A DNA stretch of 64,000 nt from Emmonsiellopsis sp. PD_33 (GCA_032988165.1 JANTQF010000057.1:84849-148848); one strand, 5' to 3'; positions 46,324 to 59,700 are shown, counted from the stretch's first letter. Notes: a model not told the origin generated them from the letters alone. Translations and numbers: made by a program.

Positions 46324-49300
46324 CTCTATATTCTCATCAGAAGGTTCTTCCTGAACAACTATTACTATCACAACACTTATAGACTTATAAGATTATTATT
46401 TATGAATAACATTTTACTCACACTATAATTTTCAAGTCTTCTTAGGGATATTTCCCAGTGTGAGTAGTACTAATATCTTATGAATTTTCTTATAGAGCTC
46501 TTTCCCTCACATTAATAAATTAGATATCTCAAAATTTAAAGTGGCTAGATCCCCTTATTCTAATCAGTCTTTCCTTTACTCTATTAGAACATTCAAATAA
46601 TTAACAGCTCTCTCTACTAATTCATCTACTTAGTCTACCTGACCACCTAACTGCATAGAGATGTCAGAGATTACTTTTCTCATAAAATTTGCACATCAGT
46701 ATCATTGAAATGTATAATTAACAGTTAGTACTTATATATAAATATCTTTTTTCTAATCTAGATAATACATGCATACTATAATCTGAAACATCATATTTAA
46801 ATTATGTAGTAACTTAATCATAATCATTGCCTAATACTCATCCAGCTGCAGGTTAGCACTAAATCCCCTCACATAATTAGTTGTAATTAAGACTTTAGTT
46901 CTTCCTGACTTCTCATTATTAAAATTATTAATGATTATATCTCATTCCTTCTGAATTATATTCCTCCTTAATCATATTATCTCTATGCTAAAATTAGAGT
47001 ATACTATGAATGCTAGCTATGTAGCATTTAGTCTGTAGGTAAATAATGCTACCTTTTCCTTACTAATCTCACACATTTTATATAATACTTTTATTAAATA
47101 ATAAGTAATAGAAGACATGCACATCAACTTAATATACCTATTAAAATGAGTTGATGGAACAACATGATGGTAGGCATCAGCTGGATAATAATAATATAGA
47201 AAGAATAATAGCTTAAAATCTAGCTGAAAAGTCAAGTTTTTAAGAGTAGCTACTCTCATTTTCTTTAATCTCATATGTTTATGAAACTCTAAGATTTTTG
47301 AAAATAGTAATATAATCTGTAAAGCACATACTTTTATACTGTTCTGAATGATAGTATTAGTACTGTCATTAAGTGTACTCAGTATTAATAGTTATTTTAT
47401 ATATTTAAGATGAAATGTATAATACTCAAGTTGCTCTTATAAGCTCATTCAGAGTATCATAGCATTAATATATTTTAGGAGAATAGCCTTCTTAATCTAT
47501 TGATCATCAATCATAGTTTGCTGTGATCTTCAAATTAATATCATTTTTAAAAGTTTTGAAATAATAAGAGCTGCAGTGTCAGATTTCATGTGTCTGTTAG
47601 TTGAAAGTTACTATATGTAAAGTGAATTAAACAGCTCTAATTTCTCTTCCTCTAATGACACTAATTAAAACTTATTGATAGTTAGATACTTAAGGAACTC
47701 CTTAAGATCTGAATAATACATCTAGAGGTTAGTTGGATAAAATAAATGAGTATAGTCATAGAAATTTTGAGTCTTATTTAACAGTGAGATGGCTAATACT
47801 ACTTAGAGAAAATCTGACTTAAGTAACTTCACTGCACATAAAATTCTAAAGGATAGATGATGGAGGTAATACTCTTCATCAATAATTACTCTATATATAT
47901 AATCTGGAAATTTTAAATGATATATTATAATATACTTATTATATATAGTTATCTTTTTAACTAGCAGCAGATCTTCAGTTTCAGGAGCAGCAGAGTAGAA
48001 GTCCTTATTATTCATAGATAAAGAATTAAATATTAATAACTTATTATCTATAAATAATAAGAATTTATTATTAATAATTTTTTATTTCTTATGCATTTTC
48101 TTTCATTCTGAATATAAATTTATAGGAAGAGCATTCAATTCATTATCATTTATTATAATGTCTAGCTTCTTTATCATCTTAGCCTCAATGAAATACTTCT
48201 GGAATGTAAAATATAATATAATAAACACTGTCTGACCAGAGTTAATAACTTTATACTTGTAGAGCTTTGACTTCTCTGAATGTGTTAGTACCTCTATCAT
48301 TACTACCTTTAAAATGCAATGTAAAGAGAACATTAGATTATTTCCATAATGAAATAATCCCATAAATTATAAAGATAATAAATATAGAAAAAACCTGCTA
48401 TAATTACTCCATCATGATTGAGTAGTAACTAGCAGGATTATTATAATAATTAACCTAGCTAGTCTTTTACCATTAAGAACATCAACATCTCATGCCTTCA
48501 AAATGAAAGATAATATAGTTAATGTTTTTTTAAGACCCATAATATCTACTAGGATCTCAGCATACAGGGCTAGCTTACTATTTTAAATCTTTTGAAAACT
48601 TTTGTGTTCCATTTTGAACATCACTACCACACTATTAACCTGATGAGAATGCAGCTTTACAAATTATAGTATATTTAAAGTTAATACTTGATCTTCCTTT
48701 ATACTTAACATCATTAATATATTAGTAACTGTAGGTATGTTACAGCAGGCATGAGATAGCTCTCTTATTATTATATAATCAACTTTATCATATGCATATA
48801 GTGCTTTAATTACCTCCTCATTTATCATACTATTTATTATAGTTTCAATAATATTTAATACTTTCTGATCTAAATTTTATAGAGATAATAAGCCTTCTAT
48901 CTAATAGTTCCTCTCAGTTATTATGTGCTTGATCACATACATATATAGCTTGTACTTTTAGTAGTATATCATCAGTGCAAATTTTACTTGTGAGTTCATT
49001 TTGAGTGCATTCTCTTCAGCCTTATTATCCTCAGACAACAAGTTAATTATTTTGAGAGAGTTAGTTGCATCATCACCTCTCTCTTCATTATTAAAGGATA
49101 AATCTCAGTTAAAACTGAGATTATCTGTATTATTTAGAGCCTCAATGGGTTCTTACATAGAGTTATGCTATTCCTTGGGGAGGAGCTCATTCACATATAT
49201 GACTAACTTAGCTGTATTATTTTGAACTTATATTTTATTTAATATTACTAATTGCTTGTTTTACTTTTATTCTACATAAACATGAATTCAACAATGTAAA

Positions 49301-50100
49301 AGCACATAGGCCCTATGAAAATCCTCCAAGTTTGATAATATAGCTTCAGTTTTGATATTCAGTACATAGTGATAGAAGAACTGGTCTTCATTCTGATTGA
49401 ATATATAAAGATAGATATTAATAATTATTAGAAATGTATAGTATTCTATAATATTTATTTCAGTGATGTTGAATAAATCTCAAACTACCTACTAATTAAT
49501 TTTTATTGTTAGGGAGACTAAGATCTGTGTAACATCTAGTGTCATATAAACTAACTTAAAGAACTTTAGTAGAGATGATATTGTAAGGTCTTTCACTCTT
49601 TATTTTATTAATTCTGATAGGGTTATTCAGCTGTTCCCATACAGTATAACATACTTCTCAAATAATAATTAATTTTTTGTGAAGAGTAAATAAAGGGTAT
49701 TCATGTTAGAATAGTTCTTTAAGTAATCAGCTATAAGTTTTTAATCTCTATAAAATTCAGTGTATTTAAGTTCAAACTCAAAGCAGTAAATCTCTTTTAG
49801 AAGGAAATTACAGGCCCACTTAATATCTTTAGTAGTAATTATTGTCTTGACTTTTTTCTTCCTCAGTGCTCTTTTGCCTACATTTCTACTGGGCTCCATA
49901 GTGGATACCTTCTGAGTTGTTATCATTTTAGGTGCTGAAATAGAAACTTATTAGATATTAACTTCTTTAAGAGATGAGAATAATTAATCTATATTAGGAG
50001 GCTTTAAATTTATATTAGGAGACTTCAGATCTGTGTTGGAAGGCTTCAGACCTATATGGGGAGACTTTAGAGGATCTATTATTTAAGATTGATATTTAAA

Positions 50101-51583
50101 ATAGTTAGTTGATATTCATTTTAAGAGGTAGTTCATCAAGAGAGGTTGTTGTCTATAGATAATAACTGTGTTAAAAATGTAGTTATCTGTGAATAATAAT
50201 ACAAAGATGTTCAGTATAAAATGTTGTCTGTAAATAATAGATACAGTAAAAATATTACTCTAGTAATAATATTAGTGTCTCTATATATCTAATCTCTGTA
50301 GTTTATTAAGATTGCAAAGGATTCTGAGATTAAAGTTATTATTTATATTCAATAAAAATTTACTATTAGTTCAGAGTTGAGTGCTTACCTGAAGGATGAA
50401 GTGAAGAGCATTATAGAGGATTTAAGGATATAGTAGGAGGTACTAGACAGATAGTTTTATTAGTAACTTTATTTACCAGCTAAAATATATGAGAAACTAA
50501 GGAATTAGGGAAAGCTGCTTACTCTCTTTACTCATGTAATCTCATGGATTTCATTGTTTATAGCTAATAGATATAGTGAAGTGAGTTCACCATGCAGCTA
50601 AAACTAATTTATGTAAAGCTTGTTTTATTAAGTTACATCATCTTTAGCTTAGTTTCCTAGTACTGTGCAAGTAACACACAGGATGATATTAAATGTAATA
50701 GAGCTATTAGAAAGGAGATAATATATTAATTAATATAGATATAAAGACTTATCTATTAGAGATAAGCATGCAGATGTTGTAAACTTAACAGTAAGAATAT
50801 TATAAAGTGTAAGAGTAAGAAAGAGATAAGGGAGATTTTTAACTCTTAAGACTCAGTCTAACTCAATCTAGTATAGTAATATGAACAAGAAACACAGCTA
50901 GACTTAATAGGGTTAATTTACTGAGAAGCTTTATATTTCTTATTTGAAGATAATAAGCTTCAGTTACATTCTTACTGCATTTAAAATAGTCTGATTTATC
51001 TTTATCTATAGATAATAAAGCTGCTCTGTCAGCCTCATATCACTTTTAGTACTTATCTTCTCAACTAATAGTGAGTATATTTTAGCATCCTTTTTCTACT
51101 ACTAATAAAAAGCCTTAAATATTTCCACATAAGGTCATCAGTTGATTAAACCTGAGTAGTGAAAGAGAGACACTAAAATATTCTTACTGCTGATTGAGAA
51201 GATACTTCATACTTTATCTAGTATATTAATATAATAATTCATTATTTAATGAAGATAAGAGTGGTATCAATTTATAGCCTGAATGCAGGGCTTTCTAATG
51301 CAAGTGTTATTATTTTCATTGTTAGTAGATTGATGTTTATAATAGTTATGATAAAGAAAATATATATATATAGAGTAAAATATAAAAAATATATATATAT
51401 ATCTATATTCAAGCTAATATGCCTAACTCATCCTGTATCAGCAATCAAGAGAATAAAGCTTTTACTCTGTTATAATAGAGTAGAACCTCATGCTATACCT
51501 ATAATATTATTTTAAAGTCTATTATTCTTTGCTGATCATACTTTTATGACTTATTCTATTAGAGTGTTCTGAGGTAGTTATTA
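50101..51583. other. AT-rich repeat debris
   Basis: No gene was seen. It has several diverged copies of a TCTATAGATAATAAAGCT-like segment (for example near 51,005) that recurs near 52,040 and resembles sequence near 62,455. This indicates dispersed repeats, but no element borders could be set. Confidence 0.4.
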
Positions 51584-51998
51584 GTAGTTATATGATTTTT
51601 AGTTCTTATTAGCTATCTACTAAGTATGATTTTATTAATATTATTACAGTTCTTCTCTAAATTTAGTAGTCTAGTAGTTTCTTTCTTGGCATTTCATAAT
51701 TCCCTTTGTGGAATTTCACAGAACAAACTCTAGGGTTTAAATTCAGTAGGGACTTTTTTTTTCTTTAGTTATAATCTTACTGTATGTGGTAGTCATATGG
51801 TTTTTAATTCTTATTAGCTGTTTACTAAGTATGATTTTATTAATATTACTACAGTTCTTCTCTGGGTTTAGTGGTCTAGTGGTTTCTTCCCTTGAAACTT
51901 AATGACTCTCTTAAACTCTACTCTCTTTGTGGAATTTCAGGGAATAAACTCTAGGGTTTAAATTCAGTGGGGACTTTTTTGTTAGTTGCAGTCTTACC
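51584..51998. repeat. Tandem ~205-bp repeat with tRNA-like Pol III motifs
   Basis: Two direct copies, about 51,584-51,780 and 51,788-51,998. Shared landmarks are TTATTAGCT, CTAAGTATGATTTTATTAAT, a GTGGTCTAGTGGTT A-box-like motif (51,870-51,883 in copy 2), GTGGAATTTCA, then CTAGGGTTTAAATTCAGT followed by a T-run. GGTTTAAATTC would be a B-box (GGTTCGAATTC) after C-to-T change. The A-to-B spacing is longer than in a simple tRNA. A tRNA-derived SINE or tRNA pseudogene pair is possible. Confidence 0.5.
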
Positions 51999-52454
51999 CA
52001 CATTTAGAATAATATGATTTATATTTGTCTATAAATAATAAAGCTACCCAGCCAGTCTTACCTGAGATTACCAGTTATAAGATGAACTGTTATTTTAACC
52101 ATCTTTTTTATTATCTTCATTAGTTCTGATGTTCTCAATCTGTCTGTGAGCTCTAATAAAGATAAATGCATAGCTATAACTTAGATAATATCTTTACTGG
52201 AGATTCTGGAATGATCTAGTGAGTACATTTAACACTAATTTTCTTTTTTTATTTGCTCAAGTGTGACTCCAGCCATTATCTTTTTATTGAAAATCTAGGT
52301 TTTATTAATATTATTACTATACATCTTTATTGTCCTCAGATAAAGAAATCAGCTGAGTTAGTATCAATTTTATCTATAAATAATAATAATATACTTGCTA
52401 AAAATCCTGTTTCTCCAAGACTTATTAACTGCTTTCATAATGACCTAATAATTA

Positions 52455-52745
52455 ATATTATCCCTACAATTGAAATCTATATAGCCAGTGCAGCAGGCAC
52501 TTTACCATCAATGATAATAAGTAATTTTATAACCCTCAGACTCTATTCTGGGTTTCAGCCTTGTATGCTCAGTCTTAAGAGTGGTGATATCCACTTTGCC
52601 ACTTATAATCCCATCATGAAATGCCACTTCAATGTCTGAAAGAATCTCTAATAGAATTAATAATAAGTAGTTCTATAACCTTAAGGCCCTCTTTCAGCTA
52701 ATCATACTAAGTCTAGAGACTAGTGGTATTTATATCATTCTGATA
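52455..52745 (+). pseudogene. Two partial actin fragments in tandem
   Basis: The first fragment (about 52,455-52,655) translates to GFQPCMLSLKSGDIHFATYN and IMKCHFNV, matching the actin LFQPSxLGLESxGIHxTTYN..IMKCDVDV region. The second (about 52,655-52,745) repeats the same block as ALFQLIILSLETSGIY. Both are C-to-T damaged. They lie immediately upstream of a longer actin copy. Confidence 0.75.
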
Positions 52746-52749
52746 GTAG

Positions 52750-54026
52750 TATTACTCACATTGTGCCCATCTATAGATCTAATATGTGTAAGGCTAATTT
52801 TACTGGCAATAACACTTCTCAAGCTATTTTCTATAAGTCTTCTAACATTTTCATATCTATTTCTTACTACTAATCTTTATCAGCTTTAATTGTCAGTTAT
52901 CCTTACCATTATAAGTAAATATTTCCCTGTATATGCTAAGATTAGATTCATGACTAACAGCATCAAGTATCATGATTAGTATGAGCCAGAAAGACTCTTA
53001 TATTAGTAATAAAGCACAGTTGAAATGTGGTATTCTCACTCTGAGATAATTTACCCCATTGAGTATGATATTATTATGAATTAAGATAATATAAAGAAAA
53101 TCTGATATCATACTTTCTACAATAAACTCTATATTATATCAGAGAAGTATATTATTCTATTAACTGAGACTCCTATCAATTTCAAGTTCAACTGTGAGAA
53201 GATGATCTAAATTATCTTTAAAATCTTTAATACCTCTGCCTTCTATATCTCCATTCTGACTGTGCTCTCTCTATATGCTTCTGGCTGCACCACTGATATC
53301 ATACTTGACTCTAATGATGATGTCACTCATATTGTACTTATTTATAAGGGTTTTATCCTCCTCCATGCTATCTTCTGTATCAATATGACTAGTTGTGACC
53401 TGATAAATTACCTTATGAAGATTCTTACTGAGTGTGATTACAGCTTCTCTACTACTACTAAGTATGAAATTGTTTGTAACATCAAGAAGAAGCTATAAAT
53501 GTTACTCTCAACTTCTAGTAGGAAATTTAAACTACTTCTTAAAGTTTTAGTTTAGAGAAATTCTATAAGCTTTCTAACAGCTAGGTCATCACCATTGATA
53601 ATAAGCAGTTCTGTACCTTTAAGACTCCTTTTCAGCCTAGTATGCTGAGTCTTAACAGCAGCAGGATCCATACCACTACCTACAATGCTATCATAAAGTG
53701 TGATGTTGATGTCCAAAAGGATTCTTATAGTAATATTATTATAATGTGTATTTCTCTTTTCTTTATATTAAGATGTTGCTGATAATTACTAGTCTGATGG
53801 TACTATCATGTACCCTAATATCTCTAATTATATGCAGAAGGAGATCACTGCCCTTACTCTCTTATTAATAAAAATTAAGATTATTGCTCCCTCTGAATAT
53901 AAATACTCCATATGAATTGATGATTTCATCTTGACCTCCCTCTCAATCTTTTAGTAGGTATGAATCTCCAAGTAGAAATATAATGAGTCTGGACCTTCTA
54001 TTATCTACTATAAGTGCTTATTATAG
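52750..54026 (+). pseudogene. Actin gene copy, RIP-degraded
   Basis: Actin blocks appear in order. NMCKANFTGNNTSQAIF (52,783-52,833) is the GMCKAGFAGDDAPRAVF region. ISMSQKDSYISNKAQ (about 52,977-53,022) and a YPIE block follow. Then ETPINFKFNCEKM (about 53,167-53,205), the TSAFYISI and LSLYASGCTTDIILDSN blocks, and DLINYLMKILTE. Next come the VITI, PFQPSMLSL and YNAIIKCDVDVQKDSYSN blocks. The end reads SDGTIMYPNISNYMQKEITA, KIIAPSEYKYSI and ESGPSIIYYKC, with a stop at about 54,026. Gaps between the AIF and MSQKD blocks and before SDGTIMYP look like former introns, so this is a genomic rather than a processed copy. Numerous Arg and Gly codons are lost as expected for C-to-T change. Confidence 0.93.
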
Positions 54027-55525
54027 TATTTGTTGTCTTTAGATAATATTTGGCTGACTACTAATCTAATTATCTATAAATAATAATATACTTACTAAAA
54101 ATCTATTTCTTCTAATTGTCAAGTAATTAATTCATCATCTTATATGGCTATTACATAACTTACTCTCCAGCAGATATCAATAGTTGTTGATTTAATTAGT
54201 AGAGAAGGTTGTATTAGCTAGTTAGCTGAGGTTATTAGCTCTATTATATAAGTTTACTATAAAAATAACTAGTCATTTAATTTTCAAACTTGCCTCTGAT
54301 TATTATCACATCATTATTATCTCTCACCTACTATGAATCTTATCAGCTCAAAAGCAACTAACCTTCTTTTCTAATAGGATGTCAAAGTCCAAATTCATCT
54401 TCAGTGGCCATGATATAGAGACTTCAGACTCTAACACAACAAATTAATATACAGCAAGCTAATCAAGATGTTAAACCCCACACACCTACTCTACTTGAGC
54501 TTTTTAATTCATGTTAGCTCAGGCTAATTTCTTCTGGTTCATCTTGCTTTCAGAAGAGTACTATATTAGCTGATTCAGTTGAGAGATTTAATGACTATAT
54601 GAACTGCATTTAGTATTCTCATGGATAGTCACCCTGACATTGAAGAAAGGCTCTAAATGTGAGAGAATAGATTAACTACAATTAGGTTTATAATATTACA
54701 TTGTATAATATCTTTAGTTAGAGGCTTCAGATTGAAGATAATATGATTCCATGTAAGTACTATATATAATGTGTTATACTTTAGTGATCTTTACTGACAT
54801 TGAAAAATTGCAGGAGCTCAAGTCCTACCTATCATTAAGATACTTAAATAGGTGCTATATAAAGATCCAACTTTAAAGGATCTAGTTGTTAACTGGTCTT
54901 TCTATATGCAATTAAATATAAATATAGTAGAGAGTCTCAGTAAATTTCTAATTTCACACTCATTGTACTAGGTTGAAGATATACCACAGTTTATTAATTC
55001 ATATTAAGGACTAGTCTGGGATGTAATGATCATTCAGACTTGAGGACTTACCTCATAGTATCTATATACTCAATGTACTGAAGGATCTAGGCTATTCAAA
55101 GATTATCTTATACTGTGTGATTTGCTGAATGACATATCTGCTAGTGGTAGAGCATGTGGAAATTACTATTTCAGAGGTGAAAGTATAAAGTATAGTCTTT
55201 ATAAGCACTAAAAGTATCCATTCTCTGACAATCCTTTAATGGATACTAACTATAATTACAGTTGATAATGTAAATCAGAATATAGTTATATATCTAATAA
55301 TTTAAATGCATTTATAAAGAGTGGGTATTAGCTTATCATGTAGATGAAAAGAATTTTTTAAATAACTATCTGAGAAGATTTAGGGAGTTTGAAACTTCTT
55401 CTGAAATTATCTCATTCTTCTCATTATCATCTTGGAAAAATTTTAATATTAAAGGTTATTTATTCCTTATTATTTTCTAAGTCCAGTATCTACTTCTTGC
55501 ATCTTTCTATTATAATCATAGAAAA
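54027..55525. other. AT-rich region between actin pseudogene and hAT gene
   Basis: It contains a diverged repeat of the CTATAAATAATAATATACTT segment seen upstream of the actin fragments near 52,375. The rest is unassignable, possibly the 5' part of the hAT element. Confidence 0.4.
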
Positions 55526-56459
55526 ATGAGTTAAAGTTTTGATTCCATCTTTTCCTCACAATCACAACTCTCTATTAATGACTTGAGTAATATTAATCTA
55601 TCAATATCACCACAAATTAGTACATCTATTCCTTATTTACTGGAATGAATTGATCCAAATGACAACTAGTTTATAGTTTATTTAGAGATAAAACATTTAA
55701 ATCTCAAGATTTTTAAATGATGGTGAAGGTCAATAAAATAGGCTGAAAACTCTAGGGATTCAAAGTGCTTCAGCTGAGATTTCTCATGATATATTGTATA
55801 AATGTGGTAGTACTTCTAAGAGGATGTTATGATAATAGATGGGGAACCTATAATATCATGTAAATGCTGTAATAAAATTTTAGCCTACTTATTACTAATG
55901 AGTGAGATAATGATAATGTTGAATAATCATATCAAAAAGAGCTAATACTATTAGAGGTGGGTAAGGTTCTAAGGTCTAAAGGATGTTAATTTAATGATAT
56001 CACTAATAAGAACATCATAATGAATAATAATAAGCATTCTTTTTATTTCTAAGGCTGTAGTAGGAGTTCTAGGGCTTCAGCTAACTATATAAGATTAATA
56101 TGATTAGGGATAGTAGTATAGATGATATTAAATTCACTGAGAAGAAATTCTGATAAACTCTAATAGAGGTTTTAGTCTCTATATGATTATCCTTTCATTT
56201 TATGGATAACTTTTACTTCTATTAAATGATCTAAATGTTGTAACTCAGTGTGACCATACTTAGTACATTATATATCTCAAAGATTGCTGATAAGTTTATG
56301 CAAGAGGGCTTCTAATAGATTATTAATTGTATACCCACTAAGGATTATATCTCTCTTGTCCTTAATAGCTGGACCAGCCTATTCAATGATGCATTTATGG
56401 CAGTGATGGTGTACTTTATCAATTGTGATTGAAAGTTCTAGGAACTTATATTAGGATTT

Positions 56460-56713
56460 TGTAATGGGTGCACTCTGATAAGCAGATCATGTGAGCTATA
56501 CACTAGAATCAAGATTGTAATTACTAGAGAAAGGAAGGAAAAAGGAAAAGGAATTATGAGATTATGTAATATAAATAGAAGGGAATTATGTGAGGTTGAA
56601 GTAGATAAATGTTTATATGAAGACCTAGTTAGAGGTATCTAATCAGACAGTTAGAGATTGGGTGAAGTTCAGGCAAGCTATAGATATAGAGTATAAGGGT
56701 GTAGCCCTTCACA
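56460..56713 (-). repeat. 3' LTR of the 5.6-kb element
   Basis: 254 bp from TGTAATGGG to CCCTTCACA, paired with 61781-62034. Differences between copies are mostly transitions. Confidence 0.92.
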
Positions 56714-56739
56714 TTATCCCCTCCTATTCAGTTTTGGAG

Positions 56740-59700
56740 GGTGGTTGAAAGGGTTTGGAGAATCAGGTGCAGTGTGGTGTAGATGAAGTCTTATTGGGTG
56801 AGTGTAGTTCTTTATAATGGGTAAGTATGATGATGTCCTACAGGGTGGAGATTAGTTCTCATAAAAGGGCCTTATATCCAAATTATTTCATCAGATACTA
56901 GAATCCTCATCTATGATAATAGTAGTTGAGAATGACTTCAATCTTGTATTCTACCTCATTGTCTTCCCTAATAATGCCAGGTAGATACCAGTTAGTGATC
57001 TCTTGTGAAGAGAACAGGTTGGTAGAGGCCTTGCAGAGCAGATTTATATGAAACATATTGTAAATTCTAGGTAGTATGTCAAGGTAATAATTATGACTTT
57101 TCAGGACTTCAATGATGATGTACTTGACATATTAATAGTTAAGCATGTAAAATAGATGATCAGTCATGATGTTTTGAAGATCTAATCAGACCTTATCATT
57201 CACCTTGTAGTGTTTGATAGAATTTCAGTGAGTATTCACACAGTTCTGTTAGTTCTACTGAGCACTGGCCATGAAGGATTCAGCCTACTTGCAGGCTTGC
57301 TGGAGTTTTGAGATAATGATATCTATAATTTGGATTGAACTGCAGGATGAAGTGGAAGGTTTAAGTGATTTAATAAGATTAAGGACTTTAAGATTGTAAT
57401 TATATGAGAGGAAAAACAGGCTAATATCAGTACTGACAACATTATAATTATTAATTATGAGTTTGACATGCAGGAGGAGTTCATTCCAGTTATTCTGAGT
57501 ATATAAATAGAACTTTTAGAGGTAGTTCTTAGTTATCTAAATTATATGTTCAGTGCTGCTGTCAGTTTCAGAATAATATTAATAGATAGTTAAGAGGTAT
57601 TAGGAGATCTTGAGGAGCTAATAGATTCAGGTTCAGACAGCTCTGATGAACTGAGTTTTATAGTCTGAGATAATTATATGGAGTAGATCATACTAGCAAT
57701 AAAATGAACTTTAAAGGAAGACTTTAGTCACTACAGGTACATTCATCTTCACACAGGATTTAAGAATAATACCTTTACTAAGATAGTTAATGATGATAAG
57801 AATATTCTTGCAGCTATCACTCATGAGGAGATCTACTGCAAAATTAATGATAATATTGTGTCAGATATATTTAGAGATCAGGAGAGATTTAAGCAGACCT
57901 TGATAGTAATCTCACTAGGTAATGATAGATCAGCAGATATTGTAGTTTCAGGTGAATTATTAGATACTCTGAGACATGTTGGGCTAGTAGAAATCTCAGA
58001 ATAAAACTCAGTAAAGTACTTTATAGCCTGGATGATTAGTCATCAGAGAATCATGAGTTTCTTGTATGATTTAAGTGTGTAATAGTTCTGAATCAGGAAC
58101 TTACTACCTCCTCTGAAAGTATAGTTAGAAGTTAGAGTCTACAGAGCATTTAGTAATATTAATACAGGCTTGAAGTTCAGGTAGAAAATGATGAGCTTTA
58201 TCTTGAATGATCTGAGTCATCATTTAAAGATGTTTATTAGAGGTAGTAACAGTGTCTTAGAGTTCCTGAAGTGAGAATGAGGCAGTTGTGATTAGCAGGA
58301 TGATGAGTAAGGCATATATTACTTTATATAGTATTACTTTGAATTCTTTGAGGATCTATAGATCTAATAGTTTCTATTCATAGTTTATCTAGTAGGTATT
58401 GGAGTCTTCAGAAGATATATTCTATTCACATTAGAAGAGGATGTTAGTTATAGAGTTCTCTGTGCCAGGGTAGTAATAAATCATAAAATGGAAGTAGCTG
58501 AGGAATTCAGCCTAGTACATCTAATATTCAGAGAGTTTATAGATCATTATGAAATATCAGAGGTTCTTATGATCTGTGATAATTTTGAAGTTTTTCACAC
58601 TGTGGAGTTTGGAGTCTCATTCCTCTAGATATCAGATAATGGTGAGGAGTTCCTTATTATAGATCTTATAGTTGGCTTTAACAGAGCTGAGCTTCTTAAA
58701 TATAAATATATAGGATTGCAGGATACCTTCATTATCTCATTGCATGAGAGTACTACCTGTGATGTAACTAGAAGAGTCTATTTTAACCACTATCAGATAG
58801 TCAGGATTAAATATAATGAGCATCAGAGTAAAGATGAACATCTGCTTAAAGTGCATAAATGTCTTATCTACTTCCTTAGATCATTGAAATTACTGGTCTT
58901 TGCATGTGAGATCAATTAGTGGTCAGATAATGTCAGAAAAATCTCAAATGAAGTGTCAGTAGAAATTTGTGAATCCTAGGAAGTCTCATATATCTTTTAT
59001 AGTTGTAGGAGCCTCTTATTTAAGAATAGCAGTAATCTTTTTGAGGTCCATATAGACTCCCTTTCCTGCCTCTATAATGAAGCTGAGGTAGATCATCTCT
59101 TGAACTTTGAAGGCAGATTTATTAATATCAATTGGGAGACTATGTTCATAAAGATGGGTGAGGACTTTTCAGATGTGCTCTTAATGCTACTTATGGGATC
59201 TATTAGTGAAGATAAGAATGTCATTAAGATAGACAGAAATAAATTCATCTAAATAGTCTTATAAGGCCTAGTTAATGTATTTCTGGAAGGTACTCAGAAC
59301 ATTTATGAGGCCAAAGAGAATAACTATCCATTCAAATAGATTATATCTCATATAGAAGATAGTTAGCTATTTATCTCCTTCTACAATTTAGATCTTATAG
59401 AATGTGGAAATAACATTTAGCTTTATAAATTACTTGGCTCAGCTAATCCATTTAAGAGTCTTATTGATTAACAGTAGTGGGTAATGATCTTTTTGAGTGA
59501 GGTAGTTGAGGCCTTAATAGTTAATATAAAATTAAAGACCTCTATCTGGCTTCTTCACAAAGAGTATGAGTGTGCCTGCAGATGAATTACTAACTCAGAT
59601 GAAATCTTTATTCAGAAGATCATTAAGAGTCTTACAGAGCACAAGCAGTTTATTATATGACATGTTGTATAGTAGTTTCTAGAGTAACTAAGAATCTTTA

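Larger units (their letters stand above)
34382..49926 (-). pseudogene. Unrecognised ~1,360-codon ORF split by a retrotransposon and a MITE
   Basis: Three minus-strand segments belong to one frame: 49926-46324 (ATG at 49926), 45883-45599 and 34586-34382 (stop). Removing the MITE plus one 8-bp duplication (448 bp) and the LTR element plus one 5-bp duplication (11,017 bp) leaves 4,080 bp, exactly 1,360 codons including stop. Frame checks at 48363, 48015, 47274, 46338, 45875 and 34576 all agree. Within-frame stops look like RIP. The frame may extend further upstream to about 50,100, where it encodes 7-residue repeats (LKSPNIN, LKPPNID). The N-terminal part has a basic stretch (GKRALRKKKVKT). The middle is Leu/Ile-rich and probably globular. 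The C-terminal part is Glu/Lys-rich, ending KKGRRGRDRKSKV. No known domain was recognised. Confidence 0.65.

Noticed and set aside
58716..58919. Plus-strand 67-codon frame in the 5.6-kb element
   Set aside because: The element's pol runs on the minus strand here; this is a shadow.
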